Source of the DNA: Antarcticibacterium flavum
Lineage (GTDB): Bacteria; Bacteroidota; Bacteroidia; Flavobacteriales; Flavobacteriaceae
Assembly: GCF_006159205.1 (NCBI RefSeq)
Contig: NZ_CP040812.1
Location: 2,604,001-2,668,000, forward strand
DNA length: 64,000 nt
Direction: 5' to 3'
Each line of letters begins with the position of its first letter. Position 1 is the stretch's first letter. Below the pieces are notes generated by a model that did not search any database, was not told the DNA's origin, and saw only the letters and a list, made by a program, of their open reading frames with translations. Shown here in pieces: positions 43,959-53,800 of the stretch. A program made the translations under genes and the position numbers.

Positions 43959-43995
43959 AGACCTCACAGGTTTCAAAAACCTGTGAGGTCTTTTG
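43959..43995 (+). terminator. Long perfect hairpin between reductase and ferredoxin genes
   Basis: AGACCTCACAGGTTT (43959-43973) pairs perfectly with AAACCTGTGAGGTCT (43977-43991) around a CAA loop, then TTTT. It looks like a terminator, but lies between two related genes. Confidence 0.7.
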
Positions 43996-44009
43996 ATATA
44001 CCTGTATCA

Positions 44010-44345
44010 ATGTCTGATATTAAAATTACCATTATAGACCGTGAGGGTGAGGCACACGTTGTGGATGCTCCTACAGATATGAATATGAACCTTATGGAGG
44101 TGGTACGCTCCCACGAGCTGGCTCCCGAAGGTACTATTGGAATTTGTGGCGGGATGGCCATGTGCGCATCCTGCCAGTGCTACGTATTGAGCCACCATCA
44201 CCTGCTTTCCGAAAAGAGTTTTGAAGAGGAGGATATGCTGGACCAGGCGTTTTATGTAGAAGATAACAGCCGCTTAGGCTGCCAGATCTTTATGACTAAG
44301 GAATTGGAAGGACTCGCAGTTAAACTTGCACCGGAATCTACTTAG
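44010..44345 (+). CDS. 2Fe-2S ferredoxin
   Basis: 111 residues from the ATG giving MSDIKITIID; an upstream reading frame start at 43983 lies in the hairpin region. Cluster ligands are visible in GICGGMAMCASCQC (C-x5-C-x2-C) and a later LGCQIF cysteine, the adrenodoxin-type plan. It carries single electrons, probably from the upstream reductase, to Fe-S assembly or oxygenases such as the downstream DUF3050 protein. Its last 4 bp overlap that convergent gene. Confidence 0.92.
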   Translation: MSDIKITIIDREGEAHVVDAPTDMNMNLMEVVRSHELAPEGTIGICGGMAMCASCQCYVLSHHHLLSEKSFEEEDMLDQAFYVEDNSRLGCQIFMTKELEGLAVKLAPEST

Positions 44346-45115
44346 GAAAAGCTATGTTCTGCCAGCAGTTCCTCGCGAATGCCGTTCCAGAGCAGCATTC
44401 TGCTTTTTAAACAGCTAAGGGAAACCTCCCGCACCTCTTCCCATTTTTGTTCATCTGTACCGCAAAGTTCTTCCACCAGTGCTGTGGCAGGTTCTTCCAG
44501 GCATCTCAGATCATTCAGTCTATCAAAAAAGTAGACTGTTTGTTCCAGGTTATCTTCAGGAAATCTATGCTGAAATTCTTTTATTTTTTCTGAAAAGTTT
44601 TCAGGAATAATACCGGTCCGGCCCAGGGTAAATGCGGCTGCGATCTTATGAGGTTTTCCTTCAGAAATAATATCGAAAGTATTTTTAATGAATTGGCGGA
44701 TGCTTACCGGTAGATCGCACGTAGCTATTACCAGGAAAATATCTGTTCCGTGAGTAACCTGCTTCAGGAAAGAATCTATTTTTAAGGTGCTGGCTCCATT
44801 GGCCTGCATCGCATCAAGGTACATTTCAAACTGGCTTTGTCTTTGGCCGTTATAATTTCTTCCGGTTTCATAGGCGAGTACCAGTTTATTGATAAGATAT
44901 CTTACTTCCGGATCTCCCACGGGAAACCAGGGGCTGTTAGTTTTTGTAAAATGTTCCTGTAAAAATTTGAGGAGGGACATGAAATCCCACACGGCATAGA
45001 CGTGATGCTCCATAAAACATCTAAGATCGTCTGGATGGCTTATTTCCCGGTAGAGTGGATGCCGCAGTAGCTGCTCCACATGTGGCTTAATGGTAAAATT
45101 TATGTCTCGCATCAT
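44342..45115 (-). CDS. DUF3050 heme-oxygenase-like protein
   Basis: 257 residues, all-helical. Histidines and acidic residues spaced along the helices (FMEHHVYAVWDFMSLLK; VLAYETGRN; VTHGTDIF) resemble the di-iron heme-oxygenase-like fold. DUF3050 has no assigned reaction. It starts with a strong Shine-Dalgarno (AAGGAGGA before ATGATG), unusual for this phylum. It converges on the ferredoxin gene, a possible electron source if it is an oxygenase. Confidence 0.83.
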   Translation of the reverse strand: MMRDINFTIKPHVEQLLRHPLYREISHPDDLRCFMEHHVYAVWDFMSLLKFLQEHFTKTNSPWFPVGDPEVRYLINKLVLAYETGRNYNGQRQSQFEMYLDAMQANGASTLKIDSFLKQVTHGTDIFLVIATCDLPVSIRQFIKNTFDIISEGKPHKIAAAFTLGRTGIIPENFSEKIKEFQHRFPEDNLEQTVYFFDRLNDLRCLEEPATALVEELCGTDEQKWEEVREVSLSCLKSRMLLWNGIREELLAEHSFS

Positions 45116-45131
45116 AATCCTCCTTGTGATG

Positions 45132-45139
45132 CAAATGTA
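45132..45139 (-). promoter_or_regulatory. -7 promoter element of the DUF3050 gene
   Basis: The minus strand reads TACATTTG, 16 bp before the start codon and just ahead of the strong ribosome-binding site. Confidence 0.5.
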
Positions 45140-45354
45140 AAATCCATAAAAGGAAAATTAAAATCTTAGCGTATTTTTGTAAATATTTATTACCTGTTCC
45201 AGGTAAAAGATTTATTTTATAATATGAGATTGCAACAGGGATATTTCGTAGGTGTTTTGATATTTTACTCTAAAAAGTCCAAAGACTATTTAAGGGTAGA
45301 TGGGGTTATGGCAAAAACTCCTAAAGCTCTTAAAACTGAATGCTGCGAAAAATA
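45140..45354. other. Intergenic DNA without a supported gene
   Basis: AT-rich sequence with no gene I can support. A 68-codon plus-strand frame beginning at 45300 runs through a terminator and an antisense remnant and is rejected. Confidence 0.5.
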
Positions 45355-45386
45355 CAAAAAGGGCAAACGTTGTAAACGCTGCCCTT
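45355..45386 (-). terminator. Terminator downstream of the GNAT remnant
   Basis: On the minus strand AAGGGCA pairs with TGCCCTT (45380-45386 with 45359-45365), followed by TTTTT. It suits a gene that once ended near 45420. Confidence 0.6.
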
Positions 45387-45419
45387 GTTTTGATCTCTTA
45401 TAAATTTCCTTTCAAACTC

Positions 45420-45581
45420 CTATTCCCGGTATATCAGAACCCCATTCTCTATTTTACTAAAGCCAATTTTGGGATAATATTCCACCGCCCCGGGGGCAGA
45501 GAGTAATAATAGGGAGGTGGAAATAGGCCTTCTAATTCCTGAGCTGTTATAGACTCCAATGGTCGCTGTTGTTCCAGGATT
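45420..45581 (-). pseudogene. C-terminal remnant of a GNAT N-acetyltransferase
   Basis: A minus-strand frame ending at the TAG at 45420-45422 reads LLLLSAPGAVEYYPKIGF, then SKIENGVLIYRE, very like the last strand and helix of Bacteroidetes GNAT acetyltransferases. It is blocked upstream by an in-frame TGA at 45582-45584, and no start or acetyl-CoA motif precedes it. It is followed by an intact terminator. I read it as a decayed gene. Confidence 0.5.
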
Positions 45582-45617
45582 TCACCCATTTATAGGTCCA
45601 CTTCTTTCTCCCCTGGT

Positions 45618-46796
45618 TTATTTGAAAGCGGGTATACCTGTAATATCGTTCCCGGTGATCAACAAATGAATGTCGTGTGTGCCTTCATAAGTAATCACAC
45701 TCTCAAGGTTCATCATATGTCGCATTATACTGTATTCCCCGGTAATACCCATGGCACCTAAAACCTGTCTTGCTTCCCTGGCCACGGTAAGAGCCATATC
45801 CACATTATTTCGCTTTGCCATAGAGATCTGGGCTGTGGTCGCTTTGCCCTCATTTTTTAATACTCCAAGACGCCAGGCAAGAAGTTGGGCCTTGGTGATC
45901 TCTGTGATCATTTCAGCAAGTTTCTTTTGTTGTAACTGGAAGCCGGCAATTGGTTTACCAAACTGTGTCCTTTCTTTAGCATAACGCAGTGCTGTGTCAT
46001 AACAGTCCATCGCGGCACCAATAGCGCCCCAGGCTATTCCATACCTGGCCGAGTCAAGACATCCAAGGGGAGCACCAAGTCCGCTTTTATTTGGAAGCAG
46101 GTTTTCCTTTGGTACCTTTACGTTGTCAAAAATAAGTTCTCCTGTGGCGCTGGCTCGCAGGGACCATTTATTATGAGTTTCAGGAGTGGAGAAACCTTCC
46201 ATTCCGCGTTCCACGATGAGCCCGTGAATACGGTCGTTTTCATCCTTGGCCCACACTACAGCAACCTGTGCAAAAGGGGAGTTGGAGATCCATAATTTTG
46301 CTCCATTGAGCAGGTAGTGATCCCCTTTATCCATGAAATTTGTAGTCATTCCTCCGGGATTGGAACCATGGTCCGGTTCTGTTAGGCCAAAGCAGCCCAT
46401 CCATTCCCCACTGGCAAGTTTTGGAAGATATTTTTTACGTTGATCTTCGTTCCCGTATTTGTAAATAGGATACATCACCAGGGAGGATTGAACAGAAGCC
46501 GTCGAGCGAACTCCACTGTCCCCTCTTTCAATTTCCTGCATGATGAGTCCGTATGAGATCTGGTCCAGACCTGCGCCACCGTATTCTTCAGGAATATAAG
46601 GTCCAAAAGCCCCAATTCCTGCAAGCCCGTCTATGATCGATTTGGGGAATTTGGCTTCCTGTGCCGCTTCTTCTATAATCGGGGAAACGTCTCGTTTCAC
46701 CCATTCACGTGCGGCATCCCGCACCATTTTATGTTCATCGGTAAGCAGGTCGTCCAGCTGGTAATAATCTGGCGCCTGAAAAAGATCCTGTTTCAT
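45618..46796 (-). CDS. Glutaryl-CoA dehydrogenase-type acyl-CoA dehydrogenase
   Basis: 392 residues, complete acyl-CoA dehydrogenase fold. FAD/substrate motifs GCFGLTEPDHGSNPGGM and KLWISNSPFA are present. The ending TYEGTHDIHLLI places the catalytic glutamate as in glutaryl-CoA dehydrogenases, which oxidise and decarboxylate glutaryl-CoA in lysine and tryptophan breakdown. This fits the saccharopine dehydrogenase-type enzyme elsewhere in the window. No partner electron-transfer flavoprotein gene is nearby. Confidence 0.9.
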   Translation of the reverse strand: MKQDLFQAPDYYQLDDLLTDEHKMVRDAAREWVKRDVSPIIEEAAQEAKFPKSIIDGLAGIGAFGPYIPEEYGGAGLDQISYGLIMQEIERGDSGVRSTASVQSSLVMYPIYKYGNEDQRKKYLPKLASGEWMGCFGLTEPDHGSNPGGMTTNFMDKGDHYLLNGAKLWISNSPFAQVAVVWAKDENDRIHGLIVERGMEGFSTPETHNKWSLRASATGELIFDNVKVPKENLLPNKSGLGAPLGCLDSARYGIAWGAIGAAMDCYDTALRYAKERTQFGKPIAGFQLQQKKLAEMITEITKAQLLAWRLGVLKNEGKATTAQISMAKRNNVDMALTVAREARQVLGAMGITGEYSIMRHMMNLESVITYEGTHDIHLLITGNDITGIPAFK

Positions 46797-46939
46797 TGTT
46801 GGTTTAATTTTGGTTAATCCTGAGAAGTAAATTTAAGGAAACAGAAATTAGGGACAAGCAGGAAATGAGAACGAATTGAGGAAAGAGGTTCTTTTTAAGG
46901 TAATATTTATATATTGTTTGTTTAAACCCACTCCTCTGT

Positions 46940-47770
46940 ATGAAAAAAGTGATCCTTCTGTTTGGAATATTGGCAGCAACCGGATGTAAAGAGCCTAAGG
47001 CAAATGAACTTGCTTTTGTAAATCGAGGCTTACCTGTTTCCGAAGAAAAGGAGGCGCAACAAAAAGAGATCATTGAGGAACATCTTTATAACTGTGCAAA
47101 TAAATATCCGTTATATTCTCAGGAGAGACAGAAGTGTCTTGATGCGGGATTGGAAAAAGATCCCTCAATAGCTTATCTATGGCAGCAAAAAGCGATGCCG
47201 CTCTTTAAGCAGGGGAAATATGAAGTGGGAATGGAACACATAGATAAAGCTGTAGAGATTGATCCTGAGCGCTGGCAACCCTATAGAGCTTTTATTAAAG
47301 TTATCTTTGCAAAAACGTACAAAGCTGCAATAGTAGATTTCGAAGATTTGCTTGAAAAATATGGTAACGGCTATGTTATGGACCATTCTTATCAATTTCA
47401 TATAGCTCTTTCGTACTTGCAGTTAAACGAATTTGAAAAAGCAGAAAAGATCTTTGCTGAAGATATCGAGGAGCAGGTAGCAGATTGGGGAGAGGACGGG
47501 CAGCACCATCTTGATCTTTTCTATTTAGGCATCGCAAAATATGAACTGGGGAAATGGGAAGAGGCTATTGAAGTTTTCGAGAAGGCTTTAAAGATTTACC
47601 CTGAATTTGCTGAGGTACAATATTATAATGCTGTATGTTTAATCAAGCTGGAACGGCAGGAGGAAGCAATAGAATTGATTAAAATCGCTGAGGAAAACGG
47701 AAAAGCCGGTTTTACCATCAATGAGGATAATGTAATTTATGAAAGATATCCTTATCAGGTGAGGTGGTAG
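46940..47770 (+). CDS. TPR-repeat lipoprotein
   Basis: 276 residues. A lipoprotein signal ends in AATGC (Cys16). Four to five tetratricopeptide repeats follow (about 60-260), clearest at AYLWQQKAMPLFKQGKYEVGMEHIDKA and LFYLGIAKYELGKWEEAIEVFEKA-like segments. TPR repeats mediate protein-protein contacts; the partner is unknown. It is divergent from the acyl-CoA dehydrogenase. Confidence 0.85.
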   Translation: MKKVILLFGILAATGCKEPKANELAFVNRGLPVSEEKEAQQKEIIEEHLYNCANKYPLYSQERQKCLDAGLEKDPSIAYLWQQKAMPLFKQGKYEVGMEHIDKAVEIDPERWQPYRAFIKVIFAKTYKAAIVDFEDLLEKYGNGYVMDHSYQFHIALSYLQLNEFEKAEKIFAEDIEEQVADWGEDGQHHLDLFYLGIAKYELGKWEEAIEVFEKALKIYPEFAEVQYYNAVCLIKLERQEEAIELIKIAEENGKAGFTINEDNVIYERYPYQVRW

Positions 47771-47882
47771 AGCGGAAGCAATTTAGTTTTGTTGAATATC
47801 TTTCCCCGTCATCCATTCTTTGGTCTAAATTCCAGATTCCAGCAGCGTAGCGGTCCAGACTCATTTTTTGAGAAGCAATGCT

Positions 47883-48599
47883 CTACATCTTCAAATAAAA
47901 ATCTTTCACCAGCTCCACATACTCCGCGGTATATTCGTGGCGGGCGGTTTCGATAATCAGCTCCTCAATTTCCACTTCTGTTTCTGAAAATCCCAATTCC
48001 ATCAGACTTCTTTTTGACGGAGATTCCGGGGTGCCTTTTACGTGTGTAATTCGCCGGGGAAATAATTTATAGGTATGTGCAAGTTTTAGAAATGCATCTT
48101 GTTCCATTCGCGGAATGATGACATTGAAAGTACCTGTTTCTGAAAGTAATTGAGAAACCCCGTCCAGCAGTTCTTCAAACGGAAGGGCTTCCTGAAACCT
48201 TGCAATTTCCCTGTTCGTAGCGGCAGATGCAGCTTCAGAATTAAAAAATGGCGGATTGCTCACAATGAGATCATACTTCTCCTCCTGCATCTCCTCCACA
48301 AACTCATCAAAAGCAGCATGGTAACAAAATAACCTGTCACCCCATGGACTGTTCTCGAAATTATCGACAGCCTGCTCATAAGCATCCTCATCGATTTCCA
48401 GTGCATCAATAAGGTCGGCATAGCTTCTTTGAGCCAGCATAAGTGCTATAACCCCGGTTCCCGCTCCTATGTCAAGGATCGAAGCGACCGAATCGTCTAT
48501 CCTTGTCCACGCACCCAGCAGCACTCCGTCTGTGCCTATTTTCATAGCGCATTTGTCTTGTTGGATTGTGAATTGCTTAAATTTAAAGGGAGAAGACAA
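47883..48599 (-). CDS. tRNA1(Val) A37 N6-methyltransferase-like protein (YfiC family)
   Basis: 238 residues. The SAM site is LDIGAGTGVIALMLAQ and the amino-methyltransferase NPPF motif is in LIVSNPPFFNSE, followed by the family's TNREIARF-type segment. The family methylates A37 of tRNA-Val. The start is a TTG; no in-frame ATG is near the family N-terminus. The upstream sequence is a five-fold 7-bp repeat. It lies downstream of rimM on the same strand. Confidence 0.88.
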   Translation of the reverse strand: MSSPFKFKQFTIQQDKCAMKIGTDGVLLGAWTRIDDSVASILDIGAGTGVIALMLAQRSYADLIDALEIDEDAYEQAVDNFENSPWGDRLFCYHAAFDEFVEEMQEEKYDLIVSNPPFFNSEAASAATNREIARFQEALPFEELLDGVSQLLSETGTFNVIIPRMEQDAFLKLAHTYKLFPRRITHVKGTPESPSKRSLMELGFSETEVEIEELIIETARHEYTAEYVELVKDFYLKM

Positions 48600-48600
48600 A

Positions 48601-48635
48601 GTATTGAGTATTGAGTATTGAGTATTGAGTATTGA
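48601..48635. repeat. Five tandem copies of a 7-bp repeat
   Basis: GTATTGA is repeated five times without change, directly before the TTG start of the tRNA methyltransferase gene (read TCAATAC on its coding strand). Confidence 0.95.
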
Positions 48636-48680
48636 GAATTCGTTTCCTGGCTTTTCCTTCTCCCCCTTCGGGGTCGGGGG

Positions 48681-49208
48681 CTAGTCTAGATAAATCTCCA
48701 ACAACCCCGGAGGCGTATTAAAGAATATAGTCTTATTCTTCTTATCAAGTTTAGAGATGAAATCGTCATTGACAGGGATAAGGATCTCCTTACCGTCCTT
48801 CTCAATTTCAAAAAGCGGTTGAGCCCGGTTTTCATTGATCGACTTGATGATTCCTATATTTCCATAATTAGTGTCCTCTGCAGTGAAACCTATAACTTCG
48901 TGAAAGTAGAATTGATCTTCTTCCAGCTCGGGTAGTTCAGATAGAGGTAGGTAGATGTCGCATTTCATAAGATCATCTGCATCTTCCTCTGTATCTACAT
49001 CTTCAAATTTTACACGCAGCAGGTCGCTTTTTTGAAGGGAACTTTTTAAAATAAAAAATGGAACCAGATTATCGTTATAGTCAACGAAAACCGATTCCAT
49101 TTTTGTGTAAGCTTCAGGTTCATCGGTATCGAGTTTGATCAATACCTCCCCTTTAAAACTGAATTTACTAACGATTTTTCCTAAATAAAAACATTCATCT
49201 TTGGTCAT
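48681..49208 (-). CDS. rimM: 16S rRNA processing protein RimM
   Basis: 175 residues from the ATG giving MTKDECFYLGKIVSKF; a TTG two codons upstream is less likely. The N-terminal barrel (about 5-90) and the PRC-barrel region (about 95-170, with FYFHEVIGF and the ILIPVNDDFI segment) are typical. RimM helps mature the 30S head near S19. It is 14 bp after rpsP, the standard pairing. Confidence 0.95.
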   Translation of the reverse strand: MTKDECFYLGKIVSKFSFKGEVLIKLDTDEPEAYTKMESVFVDYNDNLVPFFILKSSLQKSDLLRVKFEDVDTEEDADDLMKCDIYLPLSELPELEEDQFYFHEVIGFTAEDTNYGNIGIIKSINENRAQPLFEIEKDGKEILIPVNDDFISKLDKKNKTIFFNTPPGLLEIYLD

Positions 49209-49222
49209 CGTCAATCTGTAAA

Positions 49223-49816
49223 TTACTTCATGTTTTCACCAGCCTGCTTCTCGTCTGCTTTTGCTTCTTCAGCAGTTTGTGCATCTACTTCATTAGAAAG
49301 ATCTGCCTCTGGCTCTCCTTCTTCAGTTTTTGCAGCAGCATCGTTGGCAGCAGCTTCAGCTTCAGCAGCAGCATTTGCTTCAGCTTCACGCTTGGCATTA
49401 GCTTCTTTCTCAGCATCAAGAGCTTTCTTCTTTTCAGCTTCCTGCTCTTTGCTTAAACCTTCTTTCTTAGCAGTAACTTTTCCTTCTTTTTCTTCCAACC
49501 ATGCCTGGAATTTCTCTTCGGCTTGTTCTTCAGTAAGAGCTCCTTTTCTTACTCCACCTGCAAGGTGATGCTTAAGAAGTACTCCTTTGTAAGAAAGGAT
49601 CGCACGTGCAGTGTCTGTTGGTTGCGCTCCGTTCTGTAACCATTTTACCGCTCCATCTACATCCATTTCGATAGTAGCAGGGTTGGTGTTTGGATTGTAA
49701 ATACCTATTTTCTCAAGGTATTTTCCATCTCGTGGTGCACGAGCATCGGCAGCAATAATCCAGTAAAATGGTTTCCCTTTTTTACCGTGTCTTTGTAATC
49801 TTATTTTTACAGGCAT
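49223..49816 (-). CDS. rpsP: 30S ribosomal protein S16 with acidic tail
   Basis: 197 residues against about 80-90 in most bacteria. The first 85 residues are a normal S16 ([24 protein letters not shown], then [12 protein letters not shown]). The rest is a long, low-complexity, alanine-, glutamate- and lysine-rich tail, predicted helical or disordered. Such tails occur in Bacteroidetes S16; their role is unknown. Its neighbour rimM is co-transcribed. Confidence 0.96.
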   Translation of the reverse strand: MPVKIRLQRHGKKGKPFYWIIAADARAPRDGKYLEKIGIYNPNTNPATIEMDVDGAVKWLQNGAQPTDTARAILSYKGVLLKHHLAGGVRKGALTEEQAEEKFQAWLEEKEGKVTAKKEGLSKEQEAEKKKALDAEKEANAKREAEANAAAEAEAAANDAAAKTEEGEPEADLSNEVDAQTAEEAKADEKQAGENMK

Positions 49817-49830
49817 AAAAATTAATTTGT

Positions 49831-49845
49831 GAGGTTCGCGACCTC
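49831..49845 (-). promoter_or_regulatory. Leader hairpin of rpsP
   Basis: GAGGT (49831-49835) pairs with ACCTC (49841-49845) around TCGCG in the 5' untranslated region. A possible regulatory or stability structure. Confidence 0.35.
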
Positions 49846-49862
49846 GGTTATTAATAAGTGTG

Positions 49863-49870
49863 CAAAGATA
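49863..49870 (-). promoter_or_regulatory. -7 promoter element of rpsP-rimM
   Basis: The minus strand reads TATCTTTG, matching TAnnTTTG, 46 bp before rpsP. Confidence 0.6.
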
Positions 49871-50080
49871 CTATAATAATTTATTCCCGCACATAAAATC
49901 TTCAGTTAAAGATAATTATCACTCCGCAGATTAATTCAAGTCTTTTTTCTCTTTTTCTTGCGACCTCCTGCTGCCTGTTAAAACCAGTTAATTAATGCTA
50001 AAGCTTGTTAAATAGGTTGATTGAGAGTGGGTTAACCTGTAAATTTAATTCAGAAAAAAGCTAAACAAAAACAGGTTGTT

Positions 50081-50527
50081 ATGAAATTCACAGAGAAGAT
50101 CTCCGGGATGTTGAATGATCTTTTGGAAAAGAACTATGATACAGAGAAAAATTATCGCTATGCAGGGGAGAATGCACAGGATCCGCAGCTAAAATCCTTT
50201 TTTAACGAAAGGGCACAGGAGCGTTATGATTTTGGACATGAGCTTAAAAGTGAAATAAGGACTTTTGGTGAAAGCCCCGAAAAAGGTAGTAGTATAGGAG
50301 GAGATATACAGCGTTCCTGGATGAACCTAAAAACTACCTTCTCCGCTAACAAGAACGAGGCGTTGCTTGAAGAGGTTGTAAAGGGTGAAAAAGCTGCAGT
50401 AGATGAATATAATGAGGTCCTACAACATACAGATTTACCTCCTTCAACCCAAAATGTGTTGATGAAACAACGTAATGCCATAACAGCGGCACTTAATAAA
50501 GTAAAATCACTGGAACAAAGAGCTTAA
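50081..50527 (+). CDS. DUF2383/PA2169-type four-helix protein
   Basis: 148 residues, all helical, ferritin-like four-helix-bundle family of PA2169-type proteins. Landmarks are LNDLLEKNYDTEKNYRYAGENAQD near the N-terminus and the LLEEVVKGEKAAVDEYNEVL helix. It is often stress-induced in other bacteria; function here is unknown. It has its own terminator. Confidence 0.85.
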   Translation: MKFTEKISGMLNDLLEKNYDTEKNYRYAGENAQDPQLKSFFNERAQERYDFGHELKSEIRTFGESPEKGSSIGGDIQRSWMNLKTTFSANKNEALLEEVVKGEKAAVDEYNEVLQHTDLPPSTQNVLMKQRNAITAALNKVKSLEQRA

Positions 50528-50556
50528 GACAAAATATTAAGATTTGAATTAGCCCG

Positions 50557-50603
50557 AAGCCTTCAGGTTGTGCATTATGTTTGACGCTGAAGGCTTTTTT
50601 TTA
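50557..50603 (+). terminator. Terminator of the DUF2383 gene
   Basis: AAGCCTTCAG (50557-50566) pairs perfectly with CTGAAGGCTT (50587-50596) followed by a long T-run. Confidence 0.9.
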
Positions 50604-50813
50604 TTAAAAATTTTCGTTAATAAATCCCTTCCTCAAATTTGAATAGCATCTTCAAATTTTCCTATTTTTAAGCCTGAAGTTATTCCTAATAGAAAATTTT
50701 TATTTCTCTCATTATAAACGAGGTAGCGGGTATGGTAATACTTTTTACAGCTCCCGGAAGAATAGAATTTTGTTTTATTGGACTTCTGTCATGTTGCACA
50801 GCAAAACCTGTAT

Positions 50814-53800
50814 ATGTACTTAATTTTTGATACCGAGACCACCGGATTGCCCAAGCGCTGGGATGCGCCTTTAACCGATTTTGATAACTGGCCGCGCTGT
50901 ATACAGATCGCCTGGCAGTTGCATGATGATATGGGGAACCTGGTGGAAAACCAGGATTTTCTTGTCCAGGCAGATGGGTTTAATATACCTTTTGATGCAG
51001 AAAAGATCCACGGAATTTCTACCGCTTTGGCAAATGAAGAAGGGGTGCCTTTGCAGGAGGTGCTGGATAAGTTTGAAAAGGCGCTGCAACAAGCCAAATA
51101 TGTGGTAGGTCAAAATGTAGGTTTTGACCTGAATATTATGGGAGCTGAATTCCTTCGGGAAAACCGCGAGAATCCGCTGCAGGATTTCCCTGTGCTTGAC
51201 ACCTGTACAGAAAAAACAGCCGACCTTTGTAAACTTCCCGGTGGTAGATACGGTAGGTTTAAACTCCCTACTCTTACAGAACTTCACGAGATCCTTTTCA
51301 ATGAGCCTTTTGCTGAAGCGCATAACGCTACGGCAGATGTCGAGGCGACCACCAGGTGTTTCCTGGAACTCATACGTAAGGATGTTTTTACAAAAGAAGA
51401 ACTTGATGTGCCGGCAGATTATGTCAGAAATTTTTCTGAAGCAAATCCGCAGCCTATAAAGTTAATAGGATTAAAGCACATCAACCTGAAAAAAGCTTCA
51501 GCAGCCATAAGAGAAAGGCTGAAGAAGGAGCAGGCGCCAGAGAAGATTTCTACAGAAGAGATTAAGGAGAATATGGAGAAGATGGACGAGGTGAGATTCT
51601 CTCATCTTCACAACCATTCCCAGTTCTCAATCCTGCAGTCCACCATAAGTATTCCGAAGCTGGTGGAGGCCGCCGGAAAGGAAAATATGCCCGCCGTAGC
51701 GCTTACAGATCACGGAAATATGATGGGCGCTTTCCACTTTGTAAAAGAGGTAGGTAATTATAATAAGGGGGTGCGTGCCAAAAATGAAGCCGCCCTTGCC
51801 AATGATGAACCTGCGGTAGCTAAGGAGCTGAAGGCTATTCTGGGTTGTGAATTCTTTGTTTGTGAGGATCATAATGATAAATCCCGGAAAGACAACGGGT
51901 ACCAGATCGTACTCCTGGCAAAGACCAAAAAAGGATATCATAACCTTGCTAAAATGGCTTCCATTGCCTATACCGAAGGGTTTTATTACGTCCCTCGAAT
52001 AGATCGGAAAGTTATAGAGCAGTATAAGGAGGATATTATTGTACTTACAGGAAACCTGTATGGGGAAGTTCCGGGGAAGGTGCTAAATGTAGGTGAAAAT
52101 CAGGCAGAAGAAGCTTTACTCTGGTGGAAGGAAACCTTTGGGGAGGATCTTTATATAGAATTGATGCGTCACAACCAGGAGGAGGAGAATCGGGTGAATG
52201 ACGTGCTGGTGAAGTTTGCAAAGGAGCATGAGGTCAAGCTTGTCGCTACCAACAACACATATTATTGTGCCCAGGAAGACGCTAATGCCCATGATATTTT
52301 ACTTTGTGTGAAGGACGGTGAAAAACAAGCCACCCCAATAGGTCGTGGCCGCGGTTACCGCTACGGCTTGCCTAACAACGAATATTATTTCAAGAGCGAT
52401 GCAGAGATGAAGTCGCTCTTTAAGGACCTTCCTGAAGCTATTTCAAACATCCAGGAGGTTGTGGATAAAATTGAGCCTTACGAGCTGGCAAGGGATGTAC
52501 TTTTACCGGCATTTGATATCCCGGAAGAATTCCTGGTAGAGGAAGATAAGGTCGATGGTGGAAAACGGGGGGAAAATGCCTTCTTAAGGCATCTTACTTA
52601 TGAAGGTGCGAAAAAGAGATACGGGGAGCTTACAGAGGAAATAACCAGCAGGCTGGATTTTGAGCTGGAGGTTATTGAAAACACCGGTTATCCCGGGTAT
52701 TTCCTTATAACCGAGGATTTCATCCGGGCCGCGAGGGAGATGGATGTGTCGGTAGGTCCCGGGAGGGGATCGGCTGCGGGAAGCGTGGTGGCATATTGTC
52801 TCTGGATCACCAATATTGACCCAATCAAGTACGATCTGCTTTTTGAGAGATTCTTAAATCCAGACAGGGTGAGTATGCCCGATATTGATATTGATTTTGA
52901 TGATGAGGGGCGTAGCCGGGTAATGGATTATGTTATCAACAAATACGGAGCAAATCAGGTGGCCCAGATCATTACTTATGGTACCATGGCGGCCAAGTCG
53001 GCTATCAGGGATACTGCGAGGGTACTGGACCTTCCGCTCAATGAGGCAGACAGGATCTCGAAGCTTATTCCTAACATGTCCAAACTGGGCAAGATCTTCG
53101 GGGTAGACCAGAAAGAGCTTAAAAAGAAATTCCGCAGTGAGGACCTGGATAAGGTAAACGAACTGCTTAATATAGCCGATGGGGATGACCTGGAGGCGCA
53201 AACAGTGAACCAGGCCAGGATCCTGGAAGGATCTGTTAGAAACACGGGGATACATGCCTGTGGGGTGATCATTACCCCCAGTGATATTACCAATTTTGTG
53301 CCTGTTGCCCTTGCCAAGGATTCAGAACTTTATGTGACGCAGTTTGATAACTCGGTCGTGGAAAGTGCAGGGCTACTTAAGATGGACTTCCTGGGTCTTA
53401 AGACCCTTACCCTAATTAAGGATACCGTAAAGATCGTTAAAGGAAGACACGATATCACGCTGGATCCCGATAGTTTCCCACTGGATGATGAAAAGACCTA
53501 CGAACTTTTCCAGAGAGGGGAGACAGTAGGTATTTTCCAGTATGAATCCCCCGGGATGCAGAAGCATATGAAGGATCTTAAACCCACGGTTTTTGATGAC
53601 CTTATCGCAATGAACGCACTTTACAGGCCGGGGCCAATGGAGTATATCCCAAGTTTCATCGCGAGGAAGCATGGAAATGAAGAAATCGCTTATGACCTTC
53701 CGGAAATGGAAGAATACCTGCAGGAAACCTATGGGATCACGGTATACCAGGAGCAGGTGATGCTTCTTTCGCAAAAGCTGGCCGGTTTTTCCAAGGGTGA

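Noticed and set aside
45300..45506. 68-codon plus-strand reading frame
   Set aside because: It runs through a terminator hairpin and antisense to the GNAT remnant, with no family resemblance.
48601..48635. CRISPR-like array
   Set aside because: The repeat is 7 bp without spacers, and no cas genes are present.
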